Of a stretch of 64,000 nt of DNA, positions 26,650-35,899 are shown one piece after another. The stretch spans positions 62,001 to 126,000 of the forward strand of contig NZ_JRVC01000013.1 of the NCBI RefSeq assembly GCF_000807925.1, written 5' to 3'. The stretch's first letter is position 1. Each line of letters opens with the position of its first letter. The notes under the pieces are model-generated. The model made no database searches. It was not told where the DNA came from and was given only the letters and a program-made list of their open reading frames with translations. The position numbers were made by a program, and so were the translations under genes. The DNA comes from Novosphingobium subterraneum. Its GTDB lineage: Bacteria > Pseudomonadota > Alphaproteobacteria > Sphingomonadales > Sphingomonadaceae.

Positions 26650-27087
26650 ATGATCGAGAGACGCGAATTGCTGATGGCCGGCGCCGGCCTTGCCGCCGCC
26701 GGAACGCTGGCTGTGCCGGCGGCGGCGCAGCAGCATCGAATGGAAGGGATGGCGATGTCGATGACGGACTGCATCGACGATTGCGTGGCTTCGCACCGCA
26801 TGTGCCTGGAAACCGCCGCTTGGCTGACGAAGCAAGGCGGCGCGTCAGCTACGGCGTCGCTGATCGCCATGCTGAACGACTGTGCGGAACTGTGCCAGGC
26901 GACCGCCAACTCGATGCTGCGGGAATCTGCCCTGCACCGCATCGTCTGCCGCGCCTGCGCCGACGCTTGCGAGCGCTGCGCCGAGGAATGCGGACGCCAT
27001 AGCGCGGACCAGCGGATCGCGCGTTGCTCGGCCACCTGCAAGAAATGCGCGGCGAGCTGCCGAACGATGGCGGACATGTCGAGCTGA
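26650..27087 (+). CDS. Tat-exported copper storage protein (Csp1-like)
   Basis: 145 residues. The N-terminus has a twin-Arg leader (ERRELLMAGAGLAAAGTLAVP) typical of periplasmic Csp1. The mature part is a Cys-rich four-helix bundle: DCIDDCVASHRMC, DCAELC, CRACADACERCAEEC, CSATCKKCAASC. It stores Cu(I) in the periplasm. GGGAGG lies 6 nt before the ATG at 26650; the ATG one codon earlier is less well spaced. It ends the operon that begins with merR at 21737 and is the exported counterpart of the cytosolic Csp at 2766. Confidence 0.87.
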   Translation: MIERRELLMAGAGLAAAGTLAVPAAAQQHRMEGMAMSMTDCIDDCVASHRMCLETAAWLTKQGGASATASLIAMLNDCAELCQATANSMLRESALHRIVCRACADACERCAEECGRHSADQRIARCSATCKKCAASCRTMADMSS

Positions 27088-27341
27088 GCGGCGCGCTTCG
27101 CACGTGCCCCACATAGTCACGTTCAGGCCAGAGCCCCCGGTCACAGCTTGTGTGTCCGACAACTACGCCAGGACAGCGATCATGGCACGTGGCACAAAGT
27201 CCGAGTATCCGGCAACGGCGGAAATCATCGCACCCGCCATCGCCGGAGCCTTCCGTGCCGCCACCCGATAGTCGGGTAATGCCGAGCACCATCTTTACGA
27301 TTGCGTGAACGCTCCACGGTCGATCTGTATTGGAGAAGTCA

Positions 27342-28643
27342 GTGTCAACCGCCGAATTTGTCAACCGGCTACCCGAATTGCTCCGCCCCAATCCAGCAAG
27401 GGTAGTGATCAGACCCTATATGCCGTCGACGGAAACCTATAAATATGCGGTACCGGATCAGCCACGTGCGCAGCGCATCGCCGACCGCGTCCTGGCGCTC
27501 GACCCAGCATCGCTCCACGATGAGTTGCAACGCATTCTTGATGATTTCTCGGGAAGGCATCGTGAGGTTCCGTCCCTGTTTTTGCGGCGGTTCCACGAGG
27601 TTGATGGCATCATCGTCTGTGATTGCGAGGTCACCCATGAACAGGCGCTCTTGATCGGTGCCCATTTTTGCAACGAATATTCCTATGAGGCAGCAGCGCT
27701 TTTCAATCCGAGCATCGTCCTGCATCCTGATCAGTCTGCTGTACCTGAAAACTCTCTCCGATTCATTCTTTCCCTGCGAGGCGTGGGCGAGGGGCATATC
27801 TCCTCCGTCACCTTTCGCACCGGGTTTTGCGCCGCGGACGGAACCATAGCAATCAATCCTCCGAGCCCCATGCCGCTCGTGCTGGAGACTGAAAACATCT
27901 CCGGCGAGGACGGGCCGGACGCGGGCATTCGGATCAAGTGCGATGGCAGCCACGATCTCTCGGAGATCGTGATCTTTCCGACAACCCCCAGCCAGCGTGG
28001 TGGCATCGAAGACCTTCGCTTGGTCCGCTTCCTGGACGACGATGGCCGAGCCACCTATTTCGGTACATATACGGCATTTAGCGGCCAGTCCGTCCGGCAG
28101 GAGTTGTTGTCCACGCCGGACTTCCGGACATTCGAACTCAGACCGCTGCGTGGGGATGCCACCGGTAGCAAGGGCATGGCGCTTTTCCCCCGACGCATTG
28201 CCGGGCACTTTGCCATGCTTGGGCGCGAGGATAACGAAAATATCTGGTTCCTGACGTCCGCGGACATTCACGACTGGAGTGGCGGAGCGAAAGCCATCGA
28301 ACCTCGCTGGCCTTGGGAGTTTGTCCAGATCGGTAATTGCGGATCGCCGATCGAGATCGACGAAGGCTGGCTGGTCGTAACTCATGGAGTCGGCGCCGTT
28401 CGGAACTATTGCATCGGGGCGTGCCTGCTGGACCGTGACGATCCCTCGAAGCTGCTGGCGCGGACGAAGCTACCGCTTTTGCGGTCGGACATGGATGAGC
28501 GCGAAGGTTATGTGCCAAACGTAGCCTACAGCTGCGGCGCGATGGTACATAATCGGGTGCTGGTACTGCCTTATGCCATTGCTGACAGCTTCACCACTTT
28601 TGCCACTATTCCTCTCGAGCGTCTGCTGGCCGCCATGGATTAG
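27342..28643 (+). CDS. GH130-like glycoside phosphorylase/hydrolase
   Basis: 433 residues, no signal peptide. Pro/Gly-rich beta-propeller-like sequence with late motifs ENIWFLTS, DEGWLVVTHGVGAVRNYCIGA and YVPNVAYSCGAMVHNRVLVL then PYAIADSFTTFA, which match the GH130 family of beta-mannoside phosphorylases and hydrolases. The start is a GTG at 27342 with GGAGAAG upstream. No sugar transporter or carbohydrate gene is near, so its substrate cannot be guessed. Composition is less GC-rich than its neighbours, which suggests separate acquisition. Confidence 0.65.
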   Translation: MSTAEFVNRLPELLRPNPARVVIRPYMPSTETYKYAVPDQPRAQRIADRVLALDPASLHDELQRILDDFSGRHREVPSLFLRRFHEVDGIIVCDCEVTHEQALLIGAHFCNEYSYEAAALFNPSIVLHPDQSAVPENSLRFILSLRGVGEGHISSVTFRTGFCAADGTIAINPPSPMPLVLETENISGEDGPDAGIRIKCDGSHDLSEIVIFPTTPSQRGGIEDLRLVRFLDDDGRATYFGTYTAFSGQSVRQELLSTPDFRTFELRPLRGDATGSKGMALFPRRIAGHFAMLGREDNENIWFLTSADIHDWSGGAKAIEPRWPWEFVQIGNCGSPIEIDEGWLVVTHGVGAVRNYCIGACLLDRDDPSKLLARTKLPLLRSDMDEREGYVPNVAYSCGAMVHNRVLVLPYAIADSFTTFATIPLERLLAAMD

Positions 28644-28753
28644 TCACTGTTGCCGACCTGTCCTGCTCTCGAGTCCGAACCATAGTTACACATCGGCACA
28701 ACAACGATGCCAGTGCGATAATTTATGGCCATCTCAGAGACGGACTTCGCACA

Positions 28754-28765
28754 TTACGTATACAG
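28754..28765. promoter_or_regulatory. Shared 12-bp motif TTACGTATACAG, copy 1
   Basis: TTCG-N4-TTACGTATACAG, 106 bp before the TTG start of the Met/His-rich gene at 28872. The identical motif, with the same TTCG-N4 preceding it, is at 29381-29392 upstream of the paralogous gene. Probable common regulator site; the GTATAC core is palindromic. Confidence 0.5.
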
Positions 28766-28871
28766 CAAGGCGGAAGGTGACACCATTTCACGGGCAAGCT
28801 CCGGAAGGGGCGACAATCGACCGGGCATATGCTCGATCGAACGGGAAACCCAGACTTGAAGGAATGGATAC

Positions 28872-29162
28872 TTGCGCAAGAAGACGGCAATGATCGCTTC
28901 GCTCGCAGCTCTCGGCTTCCTCGCCGTCAGTGCCGGACCGGTGCTGGCGGACGGGATGCCGCCGGGCATGCCCGATCTTGAGGAGACCCTCAAGGCCAGG
29001 CCGGCGCCTGCCCAGCCCGATCCTGCCCACATGCAGGGCATGGCTCACGGTAAGGAGCAGATGCACGGCCAGATGATGCAGGGCCATCGAATGGCGATGC
29101 GGGATTCGCAGGACCAGGACGGCGCCTCCGGCATGTCACACAGGTCGGACGGTGGTTGCTGA
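28872..29162 (+). CDS. Met/His-rich secreted protein, copper-binding candidate
   Basis: 96 residues. Signal MRKKTAMIASLAALGFLAVSA, then DGMPPGMPDLEET, DPAHMQGMAHGKEQMHGQMM QGHRMAM: dense Met and His. Starts at TTG 28872 with GAAGGA 8 nt upstream; an ATG at 28890 would remove the charged part of the leader. Similar in style to the protein at 29481; both have a shared upstream motif. Probably binds periplasmic copper (inference). Confidence 0.65.
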   Translation: MRKKTAMIASLAALGFLAVSAGPVLADGMPPGMPDLEETLKARPAPAQPDPAHMQGMAHGKEQMHGQMMQGHRMAMRDSQDQDGASGMSHRSDGGC

Positions 29163-29380
29163 CCCTGCCATCATTCCATCAGACGACAAGGTTGACGGAC
29201 AAGATCATGGCCGCTTTCAACCGAAGCCTTGGTCCGCCGTTCCCACGGCGGGCCAATCGCTTTTCTGGCCGGTCTCAGGACGAGAAAACCAGGCCGGGTC
29301 ACATTTTTGATCGATCCCGGATCATCATTTTACGCGCCTGCTCCAGCAGGCACACGGCCGATCGGATTTCGATTCGTAAG
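29163..29380. other. Intergenic region upstream of the second Met/His-rich gene
   Basis: The 318-bp gap between the two Met/His-rich genes holds the TTACGTATACAG motif at its right part and nothing else that I recognise. Confidence 0.4.
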
Positions 29381-29392
29381 TTACGTATACAG
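29381..29392. promoter_or_regulatory. Shared 12-bp motif TTACGTATACAG, copy 2
   Basis: TTCG-N4-TTACGTATACAG, 88 bp before the ATG at 29481; identical to the site at 28754. Confidence 0.5.
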
Positions 29393-29480
29393 ACTGCGTC
29401 TCGCTAGCAGCATTGAAGCTTCGGAATTGCCGGGATCGGAACGTCGATCGGGCAACAGGAAGAACACTCGGAGACCCTCA

Positions 29481-29882
29481 ATGCGACAGACGACATTTCT
29501 CGCGGCGCCCGTCAGCCTCTTCGCGACGCTAACCTTCGCCGCCGGCACCGCTCTCGCCCAGTCGACGCCCGCGCCCGCGCAGGCTGCGCCGGCCCATGCC
29601 CACCAGCAGGGCATGGATCATGGCGGGCAGCAGATGCACGATCAGATGATGAAGGATCATCAGGCCGGCGCGCAGAAGCAGCAGGGGCAACCGGCCCAGC
29701 AGGATCAACAGGGCATGTCGGGGATGGCCGGCATGTCCGGCGGCTCGCCTGCATCGAACGGCTCGGGCATGGCCGGTAAGGCGAAGAGTGGCTGCTGCAA
29801 GATGCCGATGAAGAAGGCCAAGCCGGCGGCGAAGAAGAAGACCGCCAAGCCCATGGCCGACAAGCCGATGAGCGACATGTGA
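29481..29882 (+). CDS. Met/His/Gln-rich secreted protein, copper-binding candidate
   Basis: 133 residues. Signal peptide to ALAQ, then AHAHQQGMDHGGQQMHDQMM, KDHQAGAQKQQG repeats, MSGMAGMSGG, GKAKSGCCKMPMKKAKPAAK and MADKPMSDM. Met, His and a CC pair suggest copper binding in the periplasm; the Lys/Pro-rich tail is unusual. GGAGACCCTCA precedes the ATG. Low-complexity protein with no firm family. Paired with the gene at 28872 by composition and by upstream motif. Confidence 0.65.
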   Translation: MRQTTFLAAPVSLFATLTFAAGTALAQSTPAPAQAAPAHAHQQGMDHGGQQMHDQMMKDHQAGAQKQQGQPAQQDQQGMSGMAGMSGGSPASNGSGMAGKAKSGCCKMPMKKAKPAAKKKTAKPMADKPMSDM

Positions 29883-29888
29883 GGTTTC

Positions 29889-29944
29889 CAGCCCCGAGAA
29901 CAGACCCCAGGGGCTGAGGGCCCGCCGTTCCCCCGCGGCGGGCC
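29889..29944 (+). terminator. Tandem hairpins after the 29481 gene
   Basis: CAGCCCC...GGGGCTG (about 29889-29916) is followed by a 9-bp stem GGCCCGCCG / CGGCGGGCC (29919-29927, 29936-29944). A short T-containing stretch (AGTTCTTTG) follows. Probable transcription terminator. Confidence 0.55.
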
Positions 29945-30029
29945 AGTTCTTTGACGATGCCCAGCGTCGCCCCGTGCTCCCAGCTTTCAAAACCGGGTCC
30001 GAGCGTCTGACTTGACAGAGGAAACAGCG

Positions 30030-30359
30030 ATGCGAAAACATCTTGGCGTCGGTGCTGCTGTTGGCTTTCTGCTCTTTGGCAGCACGCCGCTCCTCGCACA
30101 GGGTATCGGCCATAGCTTGTTCATGCGCGGCAAGATCGTCCGTATGGATGCGGGCGGCACAGTGGCCTGCCTGGGTAAGGCCGATGGCGCGCACATCGGG
30201 CAGATACTCGAAGTCTATCACGCAACGCCGCGCCACCGCCGTCTTGTCGGTCATGTCGAAGTCGACCAGATTTTCGACGACCATTATGCTCATTTCCGCG
30301 TGAGGGACGGGACGCTTCAGAAAGGCGATTGGGTGAGCCTAAAGTGCGTCCGGGCGTAA
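30030..30359 (+). CDS. Secreted protein of unknown function, 'GIGHSLFMRG' family copy 2
   Basis: 109 residues. Signal peptide to LLAQ, then GIGHSLFMRGKIV, CLGKADGAHIGQILEVY, RRLVGHVEVDQIFDDHYAHF, WVSLKCV. It aligns along its length with the protein at 21238 (same mature N-terminus, central GKADG and IFDDH(F/Y)AH segments), apart from a shorter loop. The ATG at 30030 follows GAGGAAACAGCG. Function unknown; the recurrence in two copper-linked positions argues for a specific metal-stress role. Confidence 0.68.
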   Translation: MRKHLGVGAAVGFLLFGSTPLLAQGIGHSLFMRGKIVRMDAGGTVACLGKADGAHIGQILEVYHATPRHRRLVGHVEVDQIFDDHYAHFRVRDGTLQKGDWVSLKCVRA

Positions 30360-30611
30360 CGCCAGAATTGGAATGCCAAGCGCCGCCCTCGCCAAAAGAA
30401 GACTCGGCCGAGTAACGCCTGTCTCGGCATAATTCCGATCAGGCGTGCGCGAATACGTTCAGGAGTCGATGAATAGTCATCGGCTCTGTTGGCGTGTCTG
30501 ACCCTCAAGCCCGCGACCCCGATACCAGACTACCTTCTGCGGAACTTACTTATAGGCCACCCGGGCAAAGAGATTACTCCGTCAGGCCATCGATAGAGAT
30601 GGAGTCAGGTT

Positions 30612-32132
30612 ATGTTCGAGGAGGCGATCGGGACCATTAACGCGGCGGCCTCCTTCCGACACCGCTATGATAATTTCATCGGAGGCCGCTGGAGCGCTCC
30701 TGCGGGCGGCGAGTATTTCGCCGACACGAGCCCGATCAATGGCGCCCAGATCGCAGAGTTCGCGCTGTCGACGCCGGAAGATGTCGAGCGCGCGCTCGAT
30801 GCGGCGCACGCCGCCAAGGATCAATGGGCAAGGATCGCGCCCGCCGAACGCGCCAGGATTCTCAATCGCGTCGCCGACCGGCTCGAAGACAATCTGGAGT
30901 TGCTGGCACTTGCCGAGACGATCGACAATGGCAAGCCGATCCGCGAGACGCGCGCTGCCGACGTGCCGCTCGCGATCGACCATTTCCGCTACTTCGCCGG
31001 CTGCATCCGGGCGGAGGAAGGCGGCATCTCGACGATCGATGCGGACACCATCGCCTATCATTTCCGCGAGCCGCTCGGCGTCGTCGGCCAGATCATCCCG
31101 TGGAACTTCCCGCTGCTGATGGCGGCGTGGAAGATCGCCCCGGCGCTGGCGGCGGGCAACTGCACCGTCATCAAACCCGCATCCCAGACGCCGCTCACCT
31201 TGCTGATGTTCGCCGAGCTCACCGCCGACATCCTGCCGCCCGGCGTGCTCAATGTCGTTACCGGCCCGGGACGGACCGTTGGCCAGGCGATCGCCGCCAA
31301 TCCGCGCATCGCCAAGGTCTCGTTCACCGGCGAGACCGTCACCGGCAAGCAGATCATGCACGCCGCGGCGGACCATCTGATCCCCCAGACGATGGAGCTT
31401 GGCGGCAAGTCGCCCAACATCTTCATGGCGGACGTGCTCGACGAGGACGATGCCTTCTTCGACAAGGCGCTCGAAGGCTTTACTTTGTTCGCCTTCAACA
31501 AGGGCGAGGTCTGTACCTGCCCGTCGCGCGCCCTGATCCATGAGTCGATCTTCGACCGCTTCATCGAGCGCGCCGTGGCGCGCGTCGCCGCGATCCGCCA
31601 GGGCGATCCGCTCGACCCGTCGGTCCAGGTCGGCGCGCAGGCGTCGGAGGACCAGCTCCACAAGATCCTGGGCTATATCGATATCGGCAAGGCCGAGGGC
31701 GCGCAGTGTCTGGTCGGTGGCGCCAGGGCGCTGCCGGGCGGTGCGCTCGACCAGGGCTATTTCGTGCAGCCGACCGTGTTCGTGGGTCAGAACCACATGC
31801 GCATCTTCCAGGAGGAGATCTTCGGTCCCGTCCTGTCGGTCACCACGTTCAAGACGGTCGAGGAGGCGATCGCACTTGCCAATGACACCGCCTACGGTCT
31901 TGGCGCGGGCGTCTGGACCCGGAGCGGCAACACCGCCTACCGGCTCGGCCGCGCGATCGAGGCCGGGCGGGTCTGGACCAACTGCTATCATCAGTACCCC
32001 GCCCATGCCGCCTTCGGCGGATACAAGGCATCGGGCTTCGGGCGTGAAAACCACCGGATGATGCTCGATCATTATCAGCAGACCAAGAATCTGCTCGTCT
32101 CCTATGACGAGCACGCGCTCGGCCTATTCTGA
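30612..32132 (+). CDS. NAD-dependent aldehyde dehydrogenase (acetaldehyde type)
   Basis: 506 residues. Motifs: [30 protein letters not shown], the general base Glu in MELGGKSPN, catalytic Cys in [11 protein letters not shown], and EIFGPVLSV. The overall pattern matches ExaC/AldB-like acetaldehyde dehydrogenases. It lies 26 bp upstream of an alcohol dehydrogenase, so the pair could oxidise ethanol to acetate via acetaldehyde, or detoxify aldehydes. Why it sits directly upstream of copAB is not evident. The ATG at 30612 has GGAG-like sequence (GATGGAGTCAGGTT) upstream. Confidence 0.9.
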   Translation: MFEEAIGTINAAASFRHRYDNFIGGRWSAPAGGEYFADTSPINGAQIAEFALSTPEDVERALDAAHAAKDQWARIAPAERARILNRVADRLEDNLELLALAETIDNGKPIRETRAADVPLAIDHFRYFAGCIRAEEGGISTIDADTIAYHFREPLGVVGQIIPWNFPLLMAAWKIAPALAAGNCTVIKPASQTPLTLLMFAELTADILPPGVLNVVTGPGRTVGQAIAANPRIAKVSFTGETVTGKQIMHAAADHLIPQTMELGGKSPNIFMADVLDEDDAFFDKALEGFTLFAFNKGEVCTCPSRALIHESIFDRFIERAVARVAAIRQGDPLDPSVQVGAQASEDQLHKILGYIDIGKAEGAQCLVGGARALPGGALDQGYFVQPTVFVGQNHMRIFQEEIFGPVLSVTTFKTVEEAIALANDTAYGLGAGVWTRSGNTAYRLGRAIEAGRVWTNCYHQYPAHAAFGGYKASGFGRENHRMMLDHYQQTKNLLVSYDEHALGLF

Positions 32133-32158
32133 CCCCCCGCTTAAAAGGAGAAACGGAC

Positions 32159-33184
32159 ATGGCGAAAACCATGAAAGCGGCGGTCGTCCGCGAATTCGGC
32201 AAGCCCCTGGTCATCGAGGAGGCGCCGATCCCGGCGGTCGGCCCCGGGCAGATCCTGGTCAAGATTGCGGCAACCGGCGTGTGCCATACCGACCTGCACG
32301 CGGCAGAAGGAGACTGGCCGGTCAAGCCCAACCCGCCCTTCATTCCTGGCCATGAAGGCGTCGGGCATGTCGCCGCCGTCGGTGCAGGCGTCACCCATGT
32401 GAAGGAAGGCGACCGGGTCGGTGTGCCCTGGCTCTACACCGCCTGCGGGCACTGCGTGCATTGCCTGGGTGGCTGGGAGACGCTTTGCCACGAACAGCAG
32501 AACACCGGCTATTCGGTCAATGGCAGCTTTGCCGAATATGTCCTCGCCGATCCCAACTATGTTGGTCACCTTCCCGACAATGTCGACTTCCTCGACATTG
32601 CGCCGATCCTCTGCGCGGGCGTCACCGTCTACAAGGGATTGAAGGCCACCGAGGCCCGACCCGGCGAGTGGGTGGTCGTCTCCGGCATTGGCGGGCTCGG
32701 CCACATGGCGGTGCAATATGCCCGAGCCATGGGTCTCAATGTGGCCGCGGTCGACATCGACGATAGCAAGCTCGACCTCGCTACACGCCTTGGCGCCACA
32801 CTGACGGTCAACGCGCGCAACGAGGACCCTTCGGCAGCGCTCAAGAAAGCCATTGGCGGCGCGCACGGGGCGCTGGTGACCGCCGTTTCGCCCAAGGCGT
32901 TCCAGCAGGCGCTCGGCATGGTCCGGCGCGGCGGCACGGTCGCGCTCAACGGCCTGCCGCCGGGCGACTTCCCGTTGTCGATCTTCGACACCGTGCTGAA
33001 CGGCATTACCGTGCGCGGCTCGATCGTTGGCACGCGGCTCGATCTGCTCGAGGCACTGGCGTTCGCCGGCGAGGGCAAGGTCAAGGCCACGGTCCATGCG
33101 GACAGGCTCGAGAACATCAACGACGTCTTCTCCCGCATGCATCATGGCGACATCGAGGGCCGGATCGTCCTCGACCTCGCCTGA
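32159..33184 (+). CDS. adhP: Zinc-dependent alcohol dehydrogenase (AdhP-like)
   Basis: 341 residues. Catalytic zinc ligands in [14 protein letters not shown] and [12 protein letters not shown], structural zinc Cys cluster [15 protein letters not shown], and Rossmann motif [13 protein letters not shown]. Length and motifs are typical of class-III-like bacterial AdhP. It is preceded by AAAAGGAG before the start and follows the aldehyde dehydrogenase closely. The copA oxidase gene starts 25 bp downstream, so all may be in one transcript. Confidence 0.9.
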   Translation: MAKTMKAAVVREFGKPLVIEEAPIPAVGPGQILVKIAATGVCHTDLHAAEGDWPVKPNPPFIPGHEGVGHVAAVGAGVTHVKEGDRVGVPWLYTACGHCVHCLGGWETLCHEQQNTGYSVNGSFAEYVLADPNYVGHLPDNVDFLDIAPILCAGVTVYKGLKATEARPGEWVVVSGIGGLGHMAVQYARAMGLNVAAVDIDDSKLDLATRLGATLTVNARNEDPSAALKKAIGGAHGALVTAVSPKAFQQALGMVRRGGTVALNGLPPGDFPLSIFDTVLNGITVRGSIVGTRLDLLEALAFAGEGKVKATVHADRLENINDVFSRMHHGDIEGRIVLDLA

Positions 33185-33209
33185 AGCCGACTTCGCGAAA
33201 GTACAGTTC

Positions 33210-34916
33210 ATGTCTCCCTTACATATCCGGCCGATCGCGCGGCGCCGTTTCGTCCAGGGGCTGGCGATCGGCGGCGCGGTCGCCGGTTTCGCCCCGGCGC
33301 TTCTCGCGCGATCCGCACCAACCTTGCCCGCTGAGCTGAGCGGGACCGAGTTCGACCTCGAGATCGCCGAGCTGCCGGTCAACTTCACCGGCAAACGCCG
33401 TATCGCGACCGCCGTGAACGGCAGCGTGCCCGCGCCGGTCCTGCGCCTGCGCGAAGGCGACACGGTCACGCTGCGCGTACGCAACGGCCTCAAGGAGATG
33501 TCGAGCATCCATTGGCACGGCATCATCGTGCCGGCGGAGATGGACGGCGTGCCCGGCATCAGCTTTGCCGGCATCGCGCCGGGCGAGACCTTCACCTATC
33601 GCTTCGAGGTCCGCCAGAGCGGAACCTACTGGTATCACGCTCACACGCTCGCCGAGCAGACGGGACTCTATGGAGCGATCATCGTGGAGCCAAAACAGGT
33701 GCCGACGGCGCGGGCGCCCGATCGCGACTATTGCATCGTGCTCAGCGACTGGTCGGACGAGCCGCCGCTGCAGATCTTCCTCAATCTCAAGAAGCAGAGC
33801 AGCTACTATAATTTTGCGCAGCCGACCGCCGGCGATTTCCTCAAGGATGTCGGCACCATGGGCTTGGGCAAGGCGCTCGAGCGGCGGCGGATGTGGAACA
33901 GCTCGCGGATGAACCCGACCGACTACAGCGATGTCTCTGCCGCGACCTACACCTATCTGATGAACGGCGCGCCGCCCGCCGGCAACTGGACCGGTATCGC
34001 CGCGCCCGGCGAGCGCGTGCGCCTGCGCTTCGTCGGCGCGGGGACGGCGACGTTCTTCGACGTGCGGATCCCCGGGGTCGAGCTGACGGTCGTATCGACC
34101 GACGGGCAGCCGGTCGAGCCGGTCACGGTCGAGGAATTCCGGATCGGCCCGGGCGAGACCTACGACGTCGAGTTCACCATGCCCGAGGGCGGCGCCCGCA
34201 CCATCTTCGCGCAGGCGATCGATCGGAGCGGCTATGCGCGTGGCACGATCGCACCGGCCCCGGGCATGGCGGCAGCCGTGCCGCCGCTCGATGCCCGGAC
34301 CTGGCTCGAGCCGGTCGACATGATGGGCGCGATGGCGACGATGGGCGCAATGGGAGGCGACGCGCATGCCGGGCACGGCATGACCGAGATGCCGGCCAGG
34401 GCACGGCACGCCCGCACCGAATATGGCGCCAATACCGACATGCGCGTCGACTATCCGCGCACCAATCTCGACGATCCCGGCGCCGGGCTGCGCGGGCGCG
34501 GCTGGCGCGTGCTGACGCTGGCCGATCTGCGCACGCCGGGCGGCGATCCCGACCCGCGCGAGCCCGAGCGCGACATCGAGCTGCATCTGACGGGCAATAT
34601 GGAACGGTTCATCTGGTCGCTCGACGGCATCAAGCTCAACGATTCCAGGCCGCTTCATTTCAAGCCAAACGAGCGGCTGCGCGTCACCTTCGTCAACGAC
34701 ACGATGATGGCGCATCCGATGCATCTGCACGGCATGTGGAGCGATGTCGAAGGCCCGGACGGCGCCTTCCAGGTCCGCAAGCATACGGTCGTGGTCCAGC
34801 CCGCCCAGCGGGTGAGCTTCCGCGTCACCGCCGACGCCATGGGCCGATGGGCCTTCCACTGCCATCTGCTCTATCACATGGCGGCCGGCATGTTCCGGGA
34901 GGTGGTGGTCGCATGA
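33210..34916 (+). CDS. copA: CopA-type periplasmic multicopper oxidase, copy 1
   Basis: 568 residues. Tat signal (ARRRFVQGLAIGGAVAG). Copper-centre motifs: SSIHWHGI, YWYHAH, HPMHLHGMW and the C-terminal HCHLLYHMAAGM. Between the second and third cupredoxin domains is a Met-rich insert (MMGAMATMGAMGG, HAGHGMTEM) typical of CopA/PcoA. It oxidises Cu(I) to Cu(II) in the periplasm. The stop overlaps copB (ATGA). A second, longer copy is at 49944-51872. The shared name copA with the P-type ATPase reflects nomenclature only. Confidence 0.93.
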   Translation: MSPLHIRPIARRRFVQGLAIGGAVAGFAPALLARSAPTLPAELSGTEFDLEIAELPVNFTGKRRIATAVNGSVPAPVLRLREGDTVTLRVRNGLKEMSSIHWHGIIVPAEMDGVPGISFAGIAPGETFTYRFEVRQSGTYWYHAHTLAEQTGLYGAIIVEPKQVPTARAPDRDYCIVLSDWSDEPPLQIFLNLKKQSSYYNFAQPTAGDFLKDVGTMGLGKALERRRMWNSSRMNPTDYSDVSAATYTYLMNGAPPAGNWTGIAAPGERVRLRFVGAGTATFFDVRIPGVELTVVSTDGQPVEPVTVEEFRIGPGETYDVEFTMPEGGARTIFAQAIDRSGYARGTIAPAPGMAAAVPPLDARTWLEPVDMMGAMATMGAMGGDAHAGHGMTEMPARARHARTEYGANTDMRVDYPRTNLDDPGAGLRGRGWRVLTLADLRTPGGDPDPREPERDIELHLTGNMERFIWSLDGIKLNDSRPLHFKPNERLRVTFVNDTMMAHPMHLHGMWSDVEGPDGAFQVRKHTVVVQPAQRVSFRVTADAMGRWAFHCHLLYHMAAGMFREVVVA

Positions 34917-35899
34917 TCCGGATTTTCCCCTCGCGCGGCATCGCTCTTGGCGCTGCCCTCTTCCTGGCGCCGGCGATCACGGCTCCCGCCCTCGCGCAGG
35001 ATGCCTCGCCCCCGTCGCCCGCCGCCACCCCTGCCCAAACGGCCACTCCCGCTCAGCACACCCCTTCCGCGCAAGGCTCTCAGGACCATGCGGGCATGGA
35101 CATGCCGGGCATGGATATGACCGACACGAAGGCGTCCGGTAACGGCGCCACGATGGACATGGGCTCGATGCAGGGCGGCCAGGCCCCGCCGGACGCGCGC
35201 AACTCGGACGATTATGCCGACGGCTACCGCAACTCGACGCTGCCGGGCTATGAGATGGCCGACAAGCTCTCAATCCCCAAGATACTTGTCGATGAGCTTG
35301 AGTTCACCAGCGGCAACGAGGGTCAGGGCGTGGGCTGGACCGTGCTCGTCACCAAGGGTCAGGACAATGACAAGCTCTGGCTGCGCAGCCAGGGGCTCAA
35401 GAACTCCCGCGACCAACGTCTCGATCCGGAGAGCAGCGTCGAGGCGCTGTGGTGGCACAGCAAGAACCCGTTCTGGGGCACGCTGCTCGGGGTCAGGCAG
35501 GATCTCGGCAAGGGTGCGACCACCTGGCTGGCCGCCGGCGTCGAGGGACTGGCGCCCTATTGGTTCGACGTCCAGCTCACCGGCTATGTAGGAACCGATG
35601 GGCGTCTCGCGGCGCGCGCCAAGGCGTCCTATGAGGTCTTGTTCACCAATCGGTTGATCCTTACGCCGCAGGTGGAGACCAATATCTATTCGAAGCGGTC
35701 GAGCGATCGGCAGCTCGGCAGCGGCTTCAGCAATGTCGAGCTGAGCGGACGGTTGCGCTACGAGGTGTCGCGCAAGTTCGCGCCCTATATCGGCTTCGTC
35801 TGGGAGCGCGCGTTCGATGGCACGGCGGGCTTCCGACGCCTGCGGGGCGAGGGGTCATCCGAACACCGGCTGGTGATCGGCTTGCGCGCCTGGTGGTGA
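34913..35899 (+). CDS. copB: CopB outer-membrane copper-resistance protein, copy 1
   Basis: 328 residues. Signal peptide to LAQD, a Met/His region (DHAGMDMPGMDMTD, MDMGSMQGG), then a CopB beta-barrel: VDELEFTSGNEG, LWLRSQGLKNSRD, ASYEVLFTNRLILTPQVE and ELSGRLRYEVSRKFAPYIGF. It binds copper at or through the outer membrane with CopA. Translationally coupled to copA (ATGA). Its stop overlaps the MFS gene start. A paralogue is at 48826. Confidence 0.92.
   Translation: MIRIFPSRGIALGAALFLAPAITAPALAQDASPPSPAATPAQTATPAQHTPSAQGSQDHAGMDMPGMDMTDTKASGNGATMDMGSMQGGQAPPDARNSDDYADGYRNSTLPGYEMADKLSIPKILVDELEFTSGNEGQGVGWTVLVTKGQDNDKLWLRSQGLKNSRDQRLDPESSVEALWWHSKNPFWGTLLGVRQDLGKGATTWLAAGVEGLAPYWFDVQLTGYVGTDGRLAARAKASYEVLFTNRLILTPQVETNIYSKRSSDRQLGSGFSNVELSGRLRYEVSRKFAPYIGFVWERAFDGTAGFRRLRGEGSSEHRLVIGLRAWW

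Noticed and set aside
33219..34877. A 552-codon minus-strand frame opposite copA copy 1, and similar frames opposite the aldehyde dehydrogenase (30582-32114), copA copy 2 (49992-51314), the second ATPase (55466-57028), phaC (58706-60151) and pta (60485-61813)
   Set aside because: All are shadows of high-GC codon bias on the real strand.
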